Assembly: GCF_041928815.1 (NCBI RefSeq)
Contig: NZ_JBHFEI010000012.1
Location: 90,031-154,030, forward strand
DNA: 64,000 bases
Direction of reading: 5' to 3'
DNA from: JBHFEI01 sp041928815
Lineage (GTDB): Bacteria > Pseudomonadota > Alphaproteobacteria > Rhizobiales > Rhizobiaceae
A program made the translations under genes and the position numbers. Every line of letters starts with the position of its first letter. The stretch's first letter is position 1. The notes beneath the pieces are model-generated. The model was given only the letters and a program-made list of their open reading frames with translations, was not told where the DNA came from and did no database searches. Below, piece after piece: positions 34,377 through 42,511 of this stretch.

Positions 34377-34832
34377 TCACGAACGCGCAGGGCCGGGCAG
34401 CAGACGGCGAAGGACCGCCAGCGGATCGCGGGCCGCATGCGGCAGGCGGACAAGCGGCAGCGTCCGGTCCGCGACGATCGCGAAGCGTTCCTCCTCGGGC
34501 GGCAGCCGCGCCTCCTGCGACGGGTCGACCGGCCGGATCGCGAGATGCAGGACGGCTGCGGGGCAGGTCTCGACGCGCACGATCCCGGCGCCGCGGATCT
34601 CGGCGAGGCCACGGATCGTTGCCGGCGCCCTGGCGACGATCCGTCCGCCGGCGAATGTGATGTCGACCCGGTCGTCGCTGACGAGCGCGCCGAACTCGCC
34701 GGCCTTCACCGCCGCATCGACAAGCGCCAGCGCCAGCGTCGACTTGCCGCTGCTGGAGCGTCCGACGATCAAGAGGCCGCAGGTGCCGACGACCACCGCC
34801 GAGGCGTGGATGTTGATCCCTTCTCCGCTCAC
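34377..34832 (-). CDS. hprK: Short HPr kinase/phosphorylase
   Basis: A 151-residue protein corresponding only to the C-terminal catalytic domain of HprK, which phosphorylates HPr on serine. Walker A is VGRSSSGKSTLAL (24-31 core). LVSDDRVDI follows as the catalytic acidic segment, then ATIRGLAEIRGAGIV and the HPr-contacting region. Gram-positive HprK is about 310 residues; the alphaproteobacterial type is this truncated form. The ATG overlaps the chvG stop by 4 bp, so kinase production is tied to the ChvG/ChvI system. Confidence 0.92.
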   Translation of the reverse strand: MSGEGINIHASAVVVGTCGLLIVGRSSSGKSTLALALVDAAVKAGEFGALVSDDRVDITFAGGRIVARAPATIRGLAEIRGAGIVRVETCPAAVLHLAIRPVDPSQEARLPPEEERFAIVADRTLPLVRLPHAARDPLAVLRRLLPGPARS

Positions 34833-36661
34833 GTCTGCGCTTCGACCGGCAGGATCAGGACGAAGCGCGCGCCGACCACGCGCTCCTCGTCCGGTGAGGC
34901 GGCATAGAGGTTTTCCGCCCTGAGCGTGCCGCCATGGGCCTCGGCGATCTGGCGCGAGATCGACAGGCCGAGGCCGGAGTTTTGGCCGAACCCTTCGCTG
35001 TCGGGGCGGTCGGTGTAGAAGCGCTCGAAGATCCGGTCGATGTTCTCGGCCTGGATTCCCGGTCCGTTGTCGTCGACACAGACGACACAGCGGTTGCGCG
35101 AGCGCTTCAGCCGCACGGTGATGCGCCCGCCGGTCTCCGGGACGAAGGAGCGGGCGTTCTCGATCAGGTTGGTGATGATCTGGCCGATCCTGAGCTCGTG
35201 GCCGCTGACGAGGAAGGCGCCCTTCGGATTGTCCTTGCGGTCGACGACGAAGCGCAGCTCCACCGGCTTCTTGCTGCTGCGGATCTCGCGGGAAATGTCG
35301 ACGAGATTGGAGAGCAGCTTTTCCAGGTCGACCGTGTCGGCATGGCTGCGGGCGAGCTCCGCGTCGAGGCGCGAGGCGTCGGCGATGTCGCTGATCAGCC
35401 GGTCGAGCCGGCGCACGTCGTGCTGGATGATGTCGACGAGGCGCTGCTTGGACGTCTCGTTCTTCGCCAGCGGCAGGGTCTCGACGGCGCTCCGGAGCGA
35501 GGTCAGCGGGTTCTTCAGCTCATGGCTGACATCGGCGGCGAAGCTCTCGATCGCATCGATCCGGTCGTAGAGCGCCGACGTCATCTCGCGCAGCGCCACC
35601 GACAGGTTGCCGATCTCGTCCTGGCGCGAGGAAAAGTCCGGGATCTCCTCGCGCTCCTTGGCGCCGCCGCGCCGCACCCGGATCGCCGCCGCCGACAGGC
35701 GGCGCAGCGGATTGGCGATGGTGCTCGACAGCAGCACAGACAGGATGACGTTGACAAGGGCGGCGACGCCGAAGACGCGGATGATCGCGAGCCGCTCGGC
35801 ATGGACGATCTTGTCGATGTCGCCGGCCTGCGTCGACAGCAGCAGGACGCCGAGCACGGCGCGGAAGCGCTGCACGGGAACGGCGACCGAGACGATCAGC
35901 TCGCCTTTTTCCGTGACCCGGACGACCGCGCCGCGCACGCCGGTCAGCGCATTGGTCACTTCCGGATAGATCGACCCGTTGCCGCCGGGCGGCTCGCGGT
36001 AGAGCGGCAGGTCGCCCGGCTGCAGCATGCGGTTGAAGAGCGCGTTCAGCCGTTCGAGGATGCCGGCCGATTCGGGTTCGATCGGCGGCAGATCGAAGCG
36101 CAGCACCTGGCCGCCCGTGTAGAGATGGCGCGAATCGAGCAGCAGGTCGGCATCCGCGTCAAACAGCCGGGCGCGGGTGCGCGTCGGGGAGATGAGCCGG
36201 CGAAGGATCGGCGCCACACGTTCCTGGATGATCGGGAACTCGAGATCCTCGTCCTTCGGCAGCGGCGTGATGCTCTGGCCGGCCTGGAGCTCGAGCAGCT
36301 TTTCCGGATCGATGGTGATCGAGTTGGTGTCGACGGAGGCGGAGGAGGCGATCGCGCCGGCGATGATCTCGCCCTGGGTCAGCAGGCTCTCGACGCGGGC
36401 GTCGATGAGGCCTTCGCGGAACTGGTTGAGATACATGATGCCGGCGACGAGGACGAGGATCGCCACGAGGTTGAAGAAGACGATACGGCGGGTGAGGCTC
36501 GAAAAGACGGCATTGCCGAAGATCCGCCGGATCAGCGTGAAGGGATGGCCCCAGCGCCGACCGCGGCGGCGCTCGCGAAACTCGCCGTCGGCGGCGTCGG
36601 CGCGACCGTTCACGCCGATCTCCCCGGCAACCGTGTCTCCGGCCAAGTCTGGCACGCGCAT
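34829..36661 (-). CDS. chvG: Sensor histidine kinase ChvG (ExoS)
   Basis: A 610-residue inner-membrane sensor. A first membrane segment (about 62-80, FFNLVAILVLVAGIMYL), a periplasmic sensing domain of about 200 residues and a second membrane segment (near 300-320) precede a HAMP region. The kinase has H-box VSHELKNPLTSL (His near 380) and ATPase motifs NLIENARSFVP, DDNGPGIQ and NSGLGLSISRQIA. ChvG/ExoS with ChvI responds to acid and envelope signals, and the periplasmic ExoR that inhibits it is not in this window. The ATG at 36661 follows AAGGACGGA. It is 61 bp from chvI. Confidence 0.95.
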   Translation of the reverse strand: MRVPDLAGDTVAGEIGVNGRADAADGEFRERRRGRRWGHPFTLIRRIFGNAVFSSLTRRIVFFNLVAILVLVAGIMYLNQFREGLIDARVESLLTQGEIIAGAIASSASVDTNSITIDPEKLLELQAGQSITPLPKDEDLEFPIIQERVAPILRRLISPTRTRARLFDADADLLLDSRHLYTGGQVLRFDLPPIEPESAGILERLNALFNRMLQPGDLPLYREPPGGNGSIYPEVTNALTGVRGAVVRVTEKGELIVSVAVPVQRFRAVLGVLLLSTQAGDIDKIVHAERLAIIRVFGVAALVNVILSVLLSSTIANPLRRLSAAAIRVRRGGAKEREEIPDFSSRQDEIGNLSVALREMTSALYDRIDAIESFAADVSHELKNPLTSLRSAVETLPLAKNETSKQRLVDIIQHDVRRLDRLISDIADASRLDAELARSHADTVDLEKLLSNLVDISREIRSSKKPVELRFVVDRKDNPKGAFLVSGHELRIGQIITNLIENARSFVPETGGRITVRLKRSRNRCVVCVDDNGPGIQAENIDRIFERFYTDRPDSEGFGQNSGLGLSISRQIAEAHGGTLRAENLYAASPDEERVVGARFVLILPVEAQT

Positions 36662-36722
36662 TCCGTCCTTCCCTCGCCCCCGCCGTCCGTATCAGGGGCA
36701 GGCCGGCGTCCCGTCTTGGTCG

Positions 36723-37448
36723 TCAGGCCGCTTCGCGGAAGCGATAGCCGACGCCGTAGAGCGTTTCGATCATGTCGAAGTCGTTGTCCACCATCTTGAA
36801 CTTCTTGCGCAGCCGCTTGATGTGGCTGTCGATGGTGCGGTCGTCGACATAGACCTGCTCGTCATAGGCCGCGTCCATCAGCGCGTCACGGCTTTTCACC
36901 ACACCGGGCCGGAGCGCCAGCGAATGGAGGATGAGGAATTCGGTCACCGTCAGCGTCACCGGCTCGTTCTTCCAGGTGCAGGTATGGCGCTCCTGGTCCA
37001 TGACGAGCTGGCCGCGTTCGAGCGAGCGCGCCTGCGCTTCGGCCGATTTCGCCCCTTGCGGAGCCGCCTGTGAGGCGGCCTCGCGGTTGACGGCGCGGCG
37101 CAGGATGGCCTTGACCCGCTCGACCAGCAGGCGCTGCGAGAAGGGCTTGGTGATGAAATCGTCGGCGCCCATCTTCAGGCCGAAGAGCTCGTCGATCTCC
37201 TCGTCCTTCGACGTCAGGAAGATGACGGGGATGTCGGACTTCTGCCGGAGGCGACGCAGCAGCTCCATCCCGTCCATGCGCGGCATCTTGATGTCGAAGA
37301 TCGCGAGATGGGGCGGGCGCGCCAGCAGGCCCTCCAGTGCCGAGGCGCCGTCCGTGTAGGTCTCCACCTTGTAGCCCTCGGCCTCGAGCGCGATCGAGAC
37401 GGAGGTCAGGATGTTACGGTCGTCGTCGACAAGGGCGATGGTCTGCAT
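36723..37448 (-). CDS. chvI: Response regulator ChvI
   Basis: A 241-residue OmpR-type regulator. The receiver domain has IALVDDDRNIL, the phosphorylated Asp52 in IFDIKMPRMDG, Thr/Ser in IFLTSKDEE and Lys in FITKPFSQ. A winged helix follows with TVTEFLILHSLALRPG and VDDRTIDSHIKRLRKKF. The open frame continues upstream to 37625, but the ATG at 37448 (MQTIALVDDD) is the real N terminus. It is the first gene of the chvI-chvG-hprK-EIIA-HPr run and is divergent from pckA. Confidence 0.96.
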   Translation of the reverse strand: MQTIALVDDDRNILTSVSIALEAEGYKVETYTDGASALEGLLARPPHLAIFDIKMPRMDGMELLRRLRQKSDIPVIFLTSKDEEIDELFGLKMGADDFITKPFSQRLLVERVKAILRRAVNREAASQAAPQGAKSAEAQARSLERGQLVMDQERHTCTWKNEPVTLTVTEFLILHSLALRPGVVKSRDALMDAAYDEQVYVDDRTIDSHIKRLRKKFKMVDNDFDMIETLYGVGYRFREAA

Positions 37449-37626
37449 CGTATCAGTAGCTCCGCATGGGTCCCTGCGTCCCGCCGGGCGGGCGGGACGG
37501 CGCACGAAGGGTGGGCAGGGTTCTCTTGAGGATAAAGCTGGAACAAATTGTGGCAAGGCGAATCTGCAGGCGGCAGGCGGCGGCGGGGAGGGCGCGGTTT
37601 CCCCGGGAAAGGGTACGCGATTCAAA

Positions 37627-37658
37627 CGATTTAAATTATTGTATTATAATTTAAATCG
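37627..37658. promoter_or_regulatory. 13-bp perfect inverted repeat in the pckA/chvI control region
   Basis: Arms CGATTTAAATTAT (37627-37639) and ATAATTTAAATCG (37646-37658) are perfect, with a 6-bp spacer. Each outer end carries a CG-centred TTTAAATCGATT-like element reminiscent of LacI/GalR operators. In Sinorhizobium meliloti pckA is controlled by the LacI-type PckR, which makes this a plausible target. The assignment is inference. Confidence 0.55.
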
Positions 37659-37700
37659 ATTAATATACTGAAATCATTATTGTTTTAGCGTTGATTCCTC

Positions 37701-37729
37701 TTGTGCATCGCACAGGACTGTGGTTATCG
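37701..37729 (+). promoter_or_regulatory. pckA promoter candidate
   Basis: TTGTGC (37701-37706) and TTATCG (37724-37729) are spaced by 17 bp, about 45 bp before the ATG and just downstream of the AT-rich inverted repeat. Confidence 0.45.
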
Positions 37730-37773
37730 TCCGCGGCATCGAAGCACTCCGACACTGAGGGGACGATACGCGC

Positions 37774-39384
37774 ATGACCGAACATGGTATTCGCAATGCC
37801 GCCTGTGGGCTGGATCTCGCCGGTTTCTCCGACCTCGGCACGGTCCGCTACAATCTCGGCGCCGCCGCCCTCGTCGAGGAGGCGATTCGCAACGGCGAGG
37901 CCGAACTGACCGCCCACGGCGCTCTGCGTGCGCTGACAGGCCAGCACACCGGCCGTTCGCCGAAGGACAAGTTCATCGTCCGCGACGCCGAGACCGCGCC
38001 CGAGATCTGGTGGGAGAACAACCGGGCGATGTCGCCTGCCGCCTTCGCCCTGCTTCGTGCCGACATGCTCGACTATGCCAGGGGCAAGTCGCTCTACGTG
38101 CAGGACCTGATCGGCGGCGCGGACGCGGAAAATGCGCTGCCCTCGCGCGTCGTCACCGAATTCGCCTGGCACTCGCTGTTCATCCGCAACCTGCTGATCC
38201 GGCCGGACCGCGAGGCGCTCGCCACCTTCGTGCCGAAGCTGACCATCATCGACCTGCCCGGCTTCAAGGCCGATCCCGCCCGCCACGAATGCCGCACGGA
38301 AACCGTGATCGCCTGCGATTTCGTCAACGGCCTCGTGCTGATCGCCGGCACCTCCTATGCCGGCGAGATGAAGAAATCGGTGTTCACGGCGCTGAACTAC
38401 CTGCTGCCGAAGAAAGGCGTCATGCCGATGCATTGCTCGGCCAATGTCGGTCCTTCCGGCGATGCCGCCGTGTTCTTCGGCCTCTCCGGCACGGGCAAGA
38501 CGACGCTGTCGGCCGATCCCGCCCGCACCCTCATCGGCGACGACGAGCACGGCTGGGGCGAGCATGGCATCTTCAATTTCGAGGGCGGCTGCTACGCCAA
38601 GACCATCCGGCTTTCGGCCGAGGCCGAGCCGGAGATCTTCGCCACCACGCGCCGTTTCGGCACCGTGCTCGAGAACGTCATCCTCGACGAGAACCGCGTC
38701 CCCGACTTCAACGACGGCTCGCTCACGGAAAACACCCGCTGCGCCTATCCGCTCGACTTCATCCCGAATGCGAGCGCGACCGGCACCGCCGGCCATCCGA
38801 AGACGATCATCATGCTGACGGCGGATGCCTTCGGCGTGATGCCGCCGATCGCCCGGCTGACGCCGGAACAGGCGATGTACCACTTCCTCTCCGGCTACAC
38901 CGCCAAGGTCGCCGGCACGGAAAAAGGCGTGACCGAGCCCGAGGCGACCTTCTCCACCTGCTTCGGCGCCCCCTTCATGCCGCGCCACCCCTCCGAATAC
39001 GGCAACCTGCTGCGCGACCTGATCGCCAACCACGGCGTCACCTGCTTCCTGGTCAATACCGGCTGGACCGGCGGCGCCTACGGCGCTGGCCATCGCATGC
39101 CGATCAAGGCGACGCGGGCGCTGCTCGCCGCCGCGCTTGACGGCTCGCTGAACGCCGCCCGCTTCCGCACGGACGCGCATTTCGGCTTCGCCGTGCCGGT
39201 TTCTGTTCCGGGCGTCGACGCCCGCATCCTCGATCCGCGCTCGACCTGGGCCGACGGTGCCGCCTACGACCAGCAGGCCGCCCGCCTCGTCGGGATGTTC
39301 ATCGAGAACTTTGCCAAGTTCGAATCCCATGTCGACGGCAGCGTGCGCGACGCGGCGCCGGGCCTGCGCATCGCCGCGGAATAA
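37774..39384 (+). CDS. pckA: ATP-dependent phosphoenolpyruvate carboxykinase
   Basis: A 536-residue cytoplasmic enzyme that converts oxaloacetate and ATP to PEP, the first gluconeogenic step on C4-dicarboxylates. Key motifs are LTGQHTGRSPKDKFIV, YAGEMKKSVFTALNY, the P-loop FFGLSGTGKTTLSADP and the metal/Asp segment LIGDDEHGW, then FNFEGGCYAK. Length is standard for the ATP-type enzyme. GAGGGGACG precedes the ATG. It is divergent from chvI, with a shared control region, and ends at a strong hairpin. Confidence 0.98.
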   Translation: MTEHGIRNAACGLDLAGFSDLGTVRYNLGAAALVEEAIRNGEAELTAHGALRALTGQHTGRSPKDKFIVRDAETAPEIWWENNRAMSPAAFALLRADMLDYARGKSLYVQDLIGGADAENALPSRVVTEFAWHSLFIRNLLIRPDREALATFVPKLTIIDLPGFKADPARHECRTETVIACDFVNGLVLIAGTSYAGEMKKSVFTALNYLLPKKGVMPMHCSANVGPSGDAAVFFGLSGTGKTTLSADPARTLIGDDEHGWGEHGIFNFEGGCYAKTIRLSAEAEPEIFATTRRFGTVLENVILDENRVPDFNDGSLTENTRCAYPLDFIPNASATGTAGHPKTIIMLTADAFGVMPPIARLTPEQAMYHFLSGYTAKVAGTEKGVTEPEATFSTCFGAPFMPRHPSEYGNLLRDLIANHGVTCFLVNTGWTGGAYGAGHRMPIKATRALLAAALDGSLNAARFRTDAHFGFAVPVSVPGVDARILDPRSTWADGAAYDQQAARLVGMFIENFAKFESHVDGSVRDAAPGLRIAAE

Positions 39385-39404
39385 GGCGCAGCCTGCGAAA
39401 GCGT

Positions 39405-39436
39405 CGAAGGCCCGGTGCGGATGCGCCGGGCCTTCG
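39405..39436 (+). terminator. pckA terminator
   Basis: Perfect 11-bp arms CGAAGGCCCGG (39405-39415) and CCGGGCCTTCG (39426-39436) lie 20 bp after the stop. The following run is TCCGTTTTC, so the T tract is modest. Confidence 0.75.
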
Positions 39437-39512
39437 TCCGTTTTCGGGCATTTGCGTCGCGGCCAAGCTGTGCGATACAGCGGACGGGATACGGCGGCGG
39501 TAGGCGAGACGG

Positions 39513-39947
39513 ATGGCGAGCGAGCCCCTTTACATCAACAGCCGTATCGTCATTGCCGGCTGGGAACTGACGGAACAGTTCGTGCTGGCGGGCGGTCCCG
39601 GCGGGCAGAACGTCAACAAGGTCTCGACCGCCGTCCAGCTGTTCTACGATCTGGCGGGCTCGCCGGCGCTCGACGAGCGGGTGCGCGCCAATGCGAAACG
39701 GCTCGCCGGCCGCCGCCTTTCGAAGGACGGCGTGCTGATGATCGAGGCCAGCCGCTTCAGGAGCCAGGAGCGCAACCGCGAGGACGCGCGCGAACGGCTG
39801 AAGGACCTGATTCTCGAAGCCGCCGCCCCGCCGCCGCCGCCGCGCAAGAAGACGCGGCCGACCAAGGGGTCCGTCGAGCGCCGGCTGAAGGAAAAGGCCG
39901 GCCGCGCGGATGTCAAGCGGCTGCGCGGCAAGCCCGGCGGCGAGTGA
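39513..39947 (+). CDS. arfB: Ribosome-rescue peptidyl-tRNA hydrolase ArfB (YaeJ/ICT1)
   Basis: A 144-residue class-I release-factor-like hydrolase. The catalytic motif is LAGGPGGQNVNKVST (GGQ at 30-32), and the C-terminal tail (about 105-144) is highly basic and proline/lysine rich, which lets such proteins enter the mRNA channel of stalled ribosomes. There is no codon-recognition domain, as expected for ArfB rather than RF1/RF2. It follows pckA after that gene's terminator and precedes the BON-LysM gene in the same direction. Confidence 0.93.
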   Translation: MASEPLYINSRIVIAGWELTEQFVLAGGPGGQNVNKVSTAVQLFYDLAGSPALDERVRANAKRLAGRRLSKDGVLMIEASRFRSQERNREDARERLKDLILEAAAPPPPPRKKTRPTKGSVERRLKEKAGRADVKRLRGKPGGE

Positions 39948-40039
39948 GGCCGGCGCGGTCAGACCGCTGAAATGTCATCGACATTGCGTTCCGTCGCGCT
40001 ATGTTCCGGCTGCGCCATGAGGGCGCCAAGGAGAGAGAC

Positions 40040-40507
40040 ATGGGTCTGTTCGATTTCATCAGGAACGCGGGCAAGAAACTCGGCATCGGCGACGACGACA
40101 CGCCTCCGGAGGCCGAGGCCGTGAAGAAGGAACTGGAATCGCACGGTCTCGGCACCGACAAGGTGGATGTCGCCGTCGAGGGCGACAAGGTGGTGCTGAA
40201 GGGCGTCGTCGGCGACCAGTCGGTCTTCGAGAAGGCGGTCGTCGCCGTCGGCAACACGCTCGGCGTCTCCAAGGTCGAGGCGGGCGAACTGAAGATCGCG
40301 GAGGCGGAAGCCGAACCGGTCGAGGCCGCCGCACCGGTCTTCTACACGGTGAAGAAGGGCGACACGCTCTGGGAGATCGCCGAGAGCCAGTATGGCAAGG
40401 GCAAGGGCGCCAAGCACACGGCGATCTTCGAGGCGAACAAGCCGATGCTGAGCCATCCCGACAAGATCTATCCCGGTCAGGTCCTGCGCATTCCGCCGCT
40501 CGACTGA
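40040..40507 (+). CDS. BON-LysM protein (Kbp/YgaU-like)
   Basis: A 155-residue protein with a BON domain (about 25-85, DVAVEGDKVVLKGVVGDQS) and a C-terminal LysM domain (about 100-153, YTVKKGDTLWEIAESQYG through YPGQVLRIP). The architecture is that of E. coli Kbp (YgaU), a potassium-binding cytoplasmic or periplasmic-associated protein. No signal peptide is visible: the start is MGLFDFIRNAGKKLGIGDDD. The ATG at 40040 follows AAGGAGAG. Upstream in-frame starts to 40001 are less likely. The gene is oriented with arfB and the AlkB-like gene. Confidence 0.88.
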   Translation: MGLFDFIRNAGKKLGIGDDDTPPEAEAVKKELESHGLGTDKVDVAVEGDKVVLKGVVGDQSVFEKAVVAVGNTLGVSKVEAGELKIAEAEAEPVEAAAPVFYTVKKGDTLWEIAESQYGKGKGAKHTAIFEANKPMLSHPDKIYPGQVLRIPPLD

Positions 40508-40560
40508 CCTCTTGCGGCCGTTCCGGCCCGGCCGGGGCGGCCCGCCGACGCGAGGATGAC

Positions 40561-41178
40561 GTGCCGATGCAGGTGCTGCCGAAAGGGCTTCGCCATATTC
40601 CAGGCTTTCTCGACCGGGCGCGGCAGGAGGCGCTGGTCGAGGCGATCCGTGCCGTGGTCGCCGAGGCGCCGCTCTTCGTTCCTGAAATGCCGCGCACCGG
40701 CAAGCCGATGTCGGTGCGCATGACCAATTGCGGCACGCTCGGCTGGGTCACGGACAAAGTGCGCGGCTATCGCTATCAGGCGGAACACCCGGTGACCGGC
40801 CGTCCCTGGCCGGCCATGCCGGCGATGCTGCTCGATCTCTGGAACACGGTTTCGGGGACGGAAAAGCAGCCCGAAGCCTGTCTCGTCAACTTCTACACCG
40901 AAGAGGCGCGCATGGGCCTGCACCAGGATCGCGACGAGGAGGATCTCGAAACGCCGGTCCTGTCGGTCTCGCTCGGCGACGCATGCCTCTTCCGCGTCGG
41001 CGGCACCGCGCGCGGCGGCCGGACCCAATCCTTCCGGCTGGAGAGCGGCGATCTCGTCGTGCTCGGCGGCGAGAGCCGGCTCGCCTTCCATGGCGTCGAC
41101 CGCATCTATCCGATGACGTCGGGCCTGCTGAAAAACGGCGGGCGGATCAACCTGACACTTCGCCGGGTAAGGATCTGA
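40561..41178 (+). CDS. alkB: AlkB-like 2-oxoglutarate/Fe(II) dioxygenase
   Basis: A 205-residue dioxygenase that removes alkyl groups from nucleic acid bases by oxidation. The iron ligands are His and Asp in GLHQDRDEEDL and a later His in LAFHGVDRIYP. The 2-oxoglutarate arginines lie in INLTLRRVRI. CLVNFYTEEARMGLHQD is the family core. GTG at 40561 lies 5 nt after GAGG and is used here. The ATG at 40567 is an alternative. It is convergent with coaA, with 4 bp between stops. The substrate (DNA or RNA) is not visible. Confidence 0.88.
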   Translation: MPMQVLPKGLRHIPGFLDRARQEALVEAIRAVVAEAPLFVPEMPRTGKPMSVRMTNCGTLGWVTDKVRGYRYQAEHPVTGRPWPAMPAMLLDLWNTVSGTEKQPEACLVNFYTEEARMGLHQDRDEEDLETPVLSVSLGDACLFRVGGTARGGRTQSFRLESGDLVVLGGESRLAFHGVDRIYPMTSGLLKNGGRINLTLRRVRI

Positions 41179-41182
41179 CCGC

Positions 41183-42178
41183 TCAGAGCTTGCGCAACGC
41201 CACGGTTTCGGTCAGGTGGTTCGGGCCCTTCTGCAGGATCAGGTCGGCGCGCGGGCGCGTCGGCAGGATGTTCCGGTGCAGGTTCTTCAGGTTGATGTCG
41301 CGCCAGAGCCCCTCGGCGATCTCCAGCGCGTCCGCCTCGCTGATTTCGGCGTAGCGTTTGAAATAGGACTCCGGATTCTTGAAGGCGGTTTCGCGCAGCC
41401 GCATGAAGCGGTTGACGTACCAGGTATGGATCAGGCTTTCCTCGGCATCGATGTAGATGGAGAAATCGAAGAAGTCCGAGACCATCGGTATGATCTTGCC
41501 GTCCGCGGGAAGATCGCGTGACTGCAGCACGTTGATGCCCTCGAAGATCAGGATGTCGGGGCGGTCGATGATGCGGAACGTGTCCGGCAGCACGTCGTAG
41601 GTCAGGTGCGAATAGGTCGGCGCGCGGACATTCGGCTGCCCGGCCTTGATCGCCGAGAGGAAGCGCAGCAGCCGGCCGATGTCGTAGCTTTCCGGAAAAC
41701 CCTTCCGGTCCATCATGTTTTCGCGCTTCAGCACGGCGTTCGGATAGAGGAATCCATCTGTGGTGACGAGATCGACCTTGGGACTCGTCGGCCAGCGCGA
41801 CAGCAGTTCCTGCAGGATGCGCGCCGTCGTCGACTTGCCGACGGCGACGGAGCCGGCGATGCCGATGACGAAGGGTGTCTTGGTTTCGTCCGGCAGGTCG
41901 AGGAACTGCTTGCGCTGCTCGAAGAGCAGCTGCGAGGATTCGACATGGGCGGAGAGCAGCCGCGACAGCGACAGGTAGATGCGCCGGACCTCGTCGAGAT
42001 CGACCGGGTCGTTCAGCGAGCGCAGCCGCTTCACTTCGTCCATGGTCAGGGTCAGCGGCGTGTCGGCGCGGAAATGCGACCAGGCCTCGGCCGTGAAGAA
42101 ACGATAGGGCGAGGTGTCGATATTGGCGAAGCGCTCCGGAATATCGGCGGGCACGAGATCTTTGGCGGCGATGGTCAT
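41183..42178 (-). CDS. coaA: Type I pantothenate kinase
   Basis: A 331-residue cytoplasmic kinase catalysing the first step of coenzyme A synthesis. The P-loop is FVIGIAGSVAVGKSTTAR (near 106-118), followed by DLVTTDGFLYPN, RKGFPESYD and ILIFEGINVLQ. The ATG at 42178 overlaps the hisE stop (TGATG). A GTG three bases earlier is in frame. The tight coupling to hisE puts it last in the his-coaA transcript, a known rhizobial order. Confidence 0.97.
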   Translation of the reverse strand: MTIAAKDLVPADIPERFANIDTSPYRFFTAEAWSHFRADTPLTLTMDEVKRLRSLNDPVDLDEVRRIYLSLSRLLSAHVESSQLLFEQRKQFLDLPDETKTPFVIGIAGSVAVGKSTTARILQELLSRWPTSPKVDLVTTDGFLYPNAVLKRENMMDRKGFPESYDIGRLLRFLSAIKAGQPNVRAPTYSHLTYDVLPDTFRIIDRPDILIFEGINVLQSRDLPADGKIIPMVSDFFDFSIYIDAEESLIHTWYVNRFMRLRETAFKNPESYFKRYAEISEADALEIAEGLWRDINLKNLHRNILPTRPRADLILQKGPNHLTETVALRKL

Positions 42179-42498
42179 CACGGCTGACGGCTTGCCTTTT
42201 CTTCTATGCCCGACCGCCGGGTGCGCCCCTCGAGCTCGGCCATGACATCATGTAACGATATGCCGGCGATCTTCAATACGACGATCAGATGATAGAGGAG
42301 GTCGGCGCTTTCGCCGACGAGTTCCTCGCGCGTGCCGGAGACGGCGGCGATGACGGTTTCCACCGCCTCCTCGCCGAGTTTCTTCGCGGCGCGGGGCTGG
42401 CCCTTGGAGACGAGCTTCGCCGTCCAGGAAGTCTCCGGCGAGGCCGTCGCCCGTTCGGCGACGATCGCTTCGAGATCGGCAAGCGTGAAGCGGGTCAT
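42178..42498 (-). CDS. hisE: Phosphoribosyl-ATP pyrophosphatase
   Basis: A 106-residue MazG-fold enzyme catalysing the second step of histidine synthesis. Signatures are ADLEAIVAERA, SWTAKLVSKGQPRAAKKLG, EEAVETVIAA and ESADLLYHLIVVL, with the metal-binding acidic residues. The ATG at 42498 gives the normal length although the frame continues further. HisI is not in this window. It is 13 bp after hisF. Confidence 0.96.
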   Translation of the reverse strand: MTRFTLADLEAIVAERATASPETSWTAKLVSKGQPRAAKKLGEEAVETVIAAVSGTREELVGESADLLYHLIVVLKIAGISLHDVMAELEGRTRRSGIEEKASRQP

Positions 42499-42511
42499 GG
42501 GTCTTCTCCCG

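Larger units (their letters stand above)
37449..37773. other. 325-bp chvI/pckA divergent intergenic region
   Basis: It holds the presumed chvI promoter (leftward), the pckA promoter and a very AT-rich stretch (about 37619-37690) with a long inverted repeat. No additional gene is seen. Confidence 0.7.
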
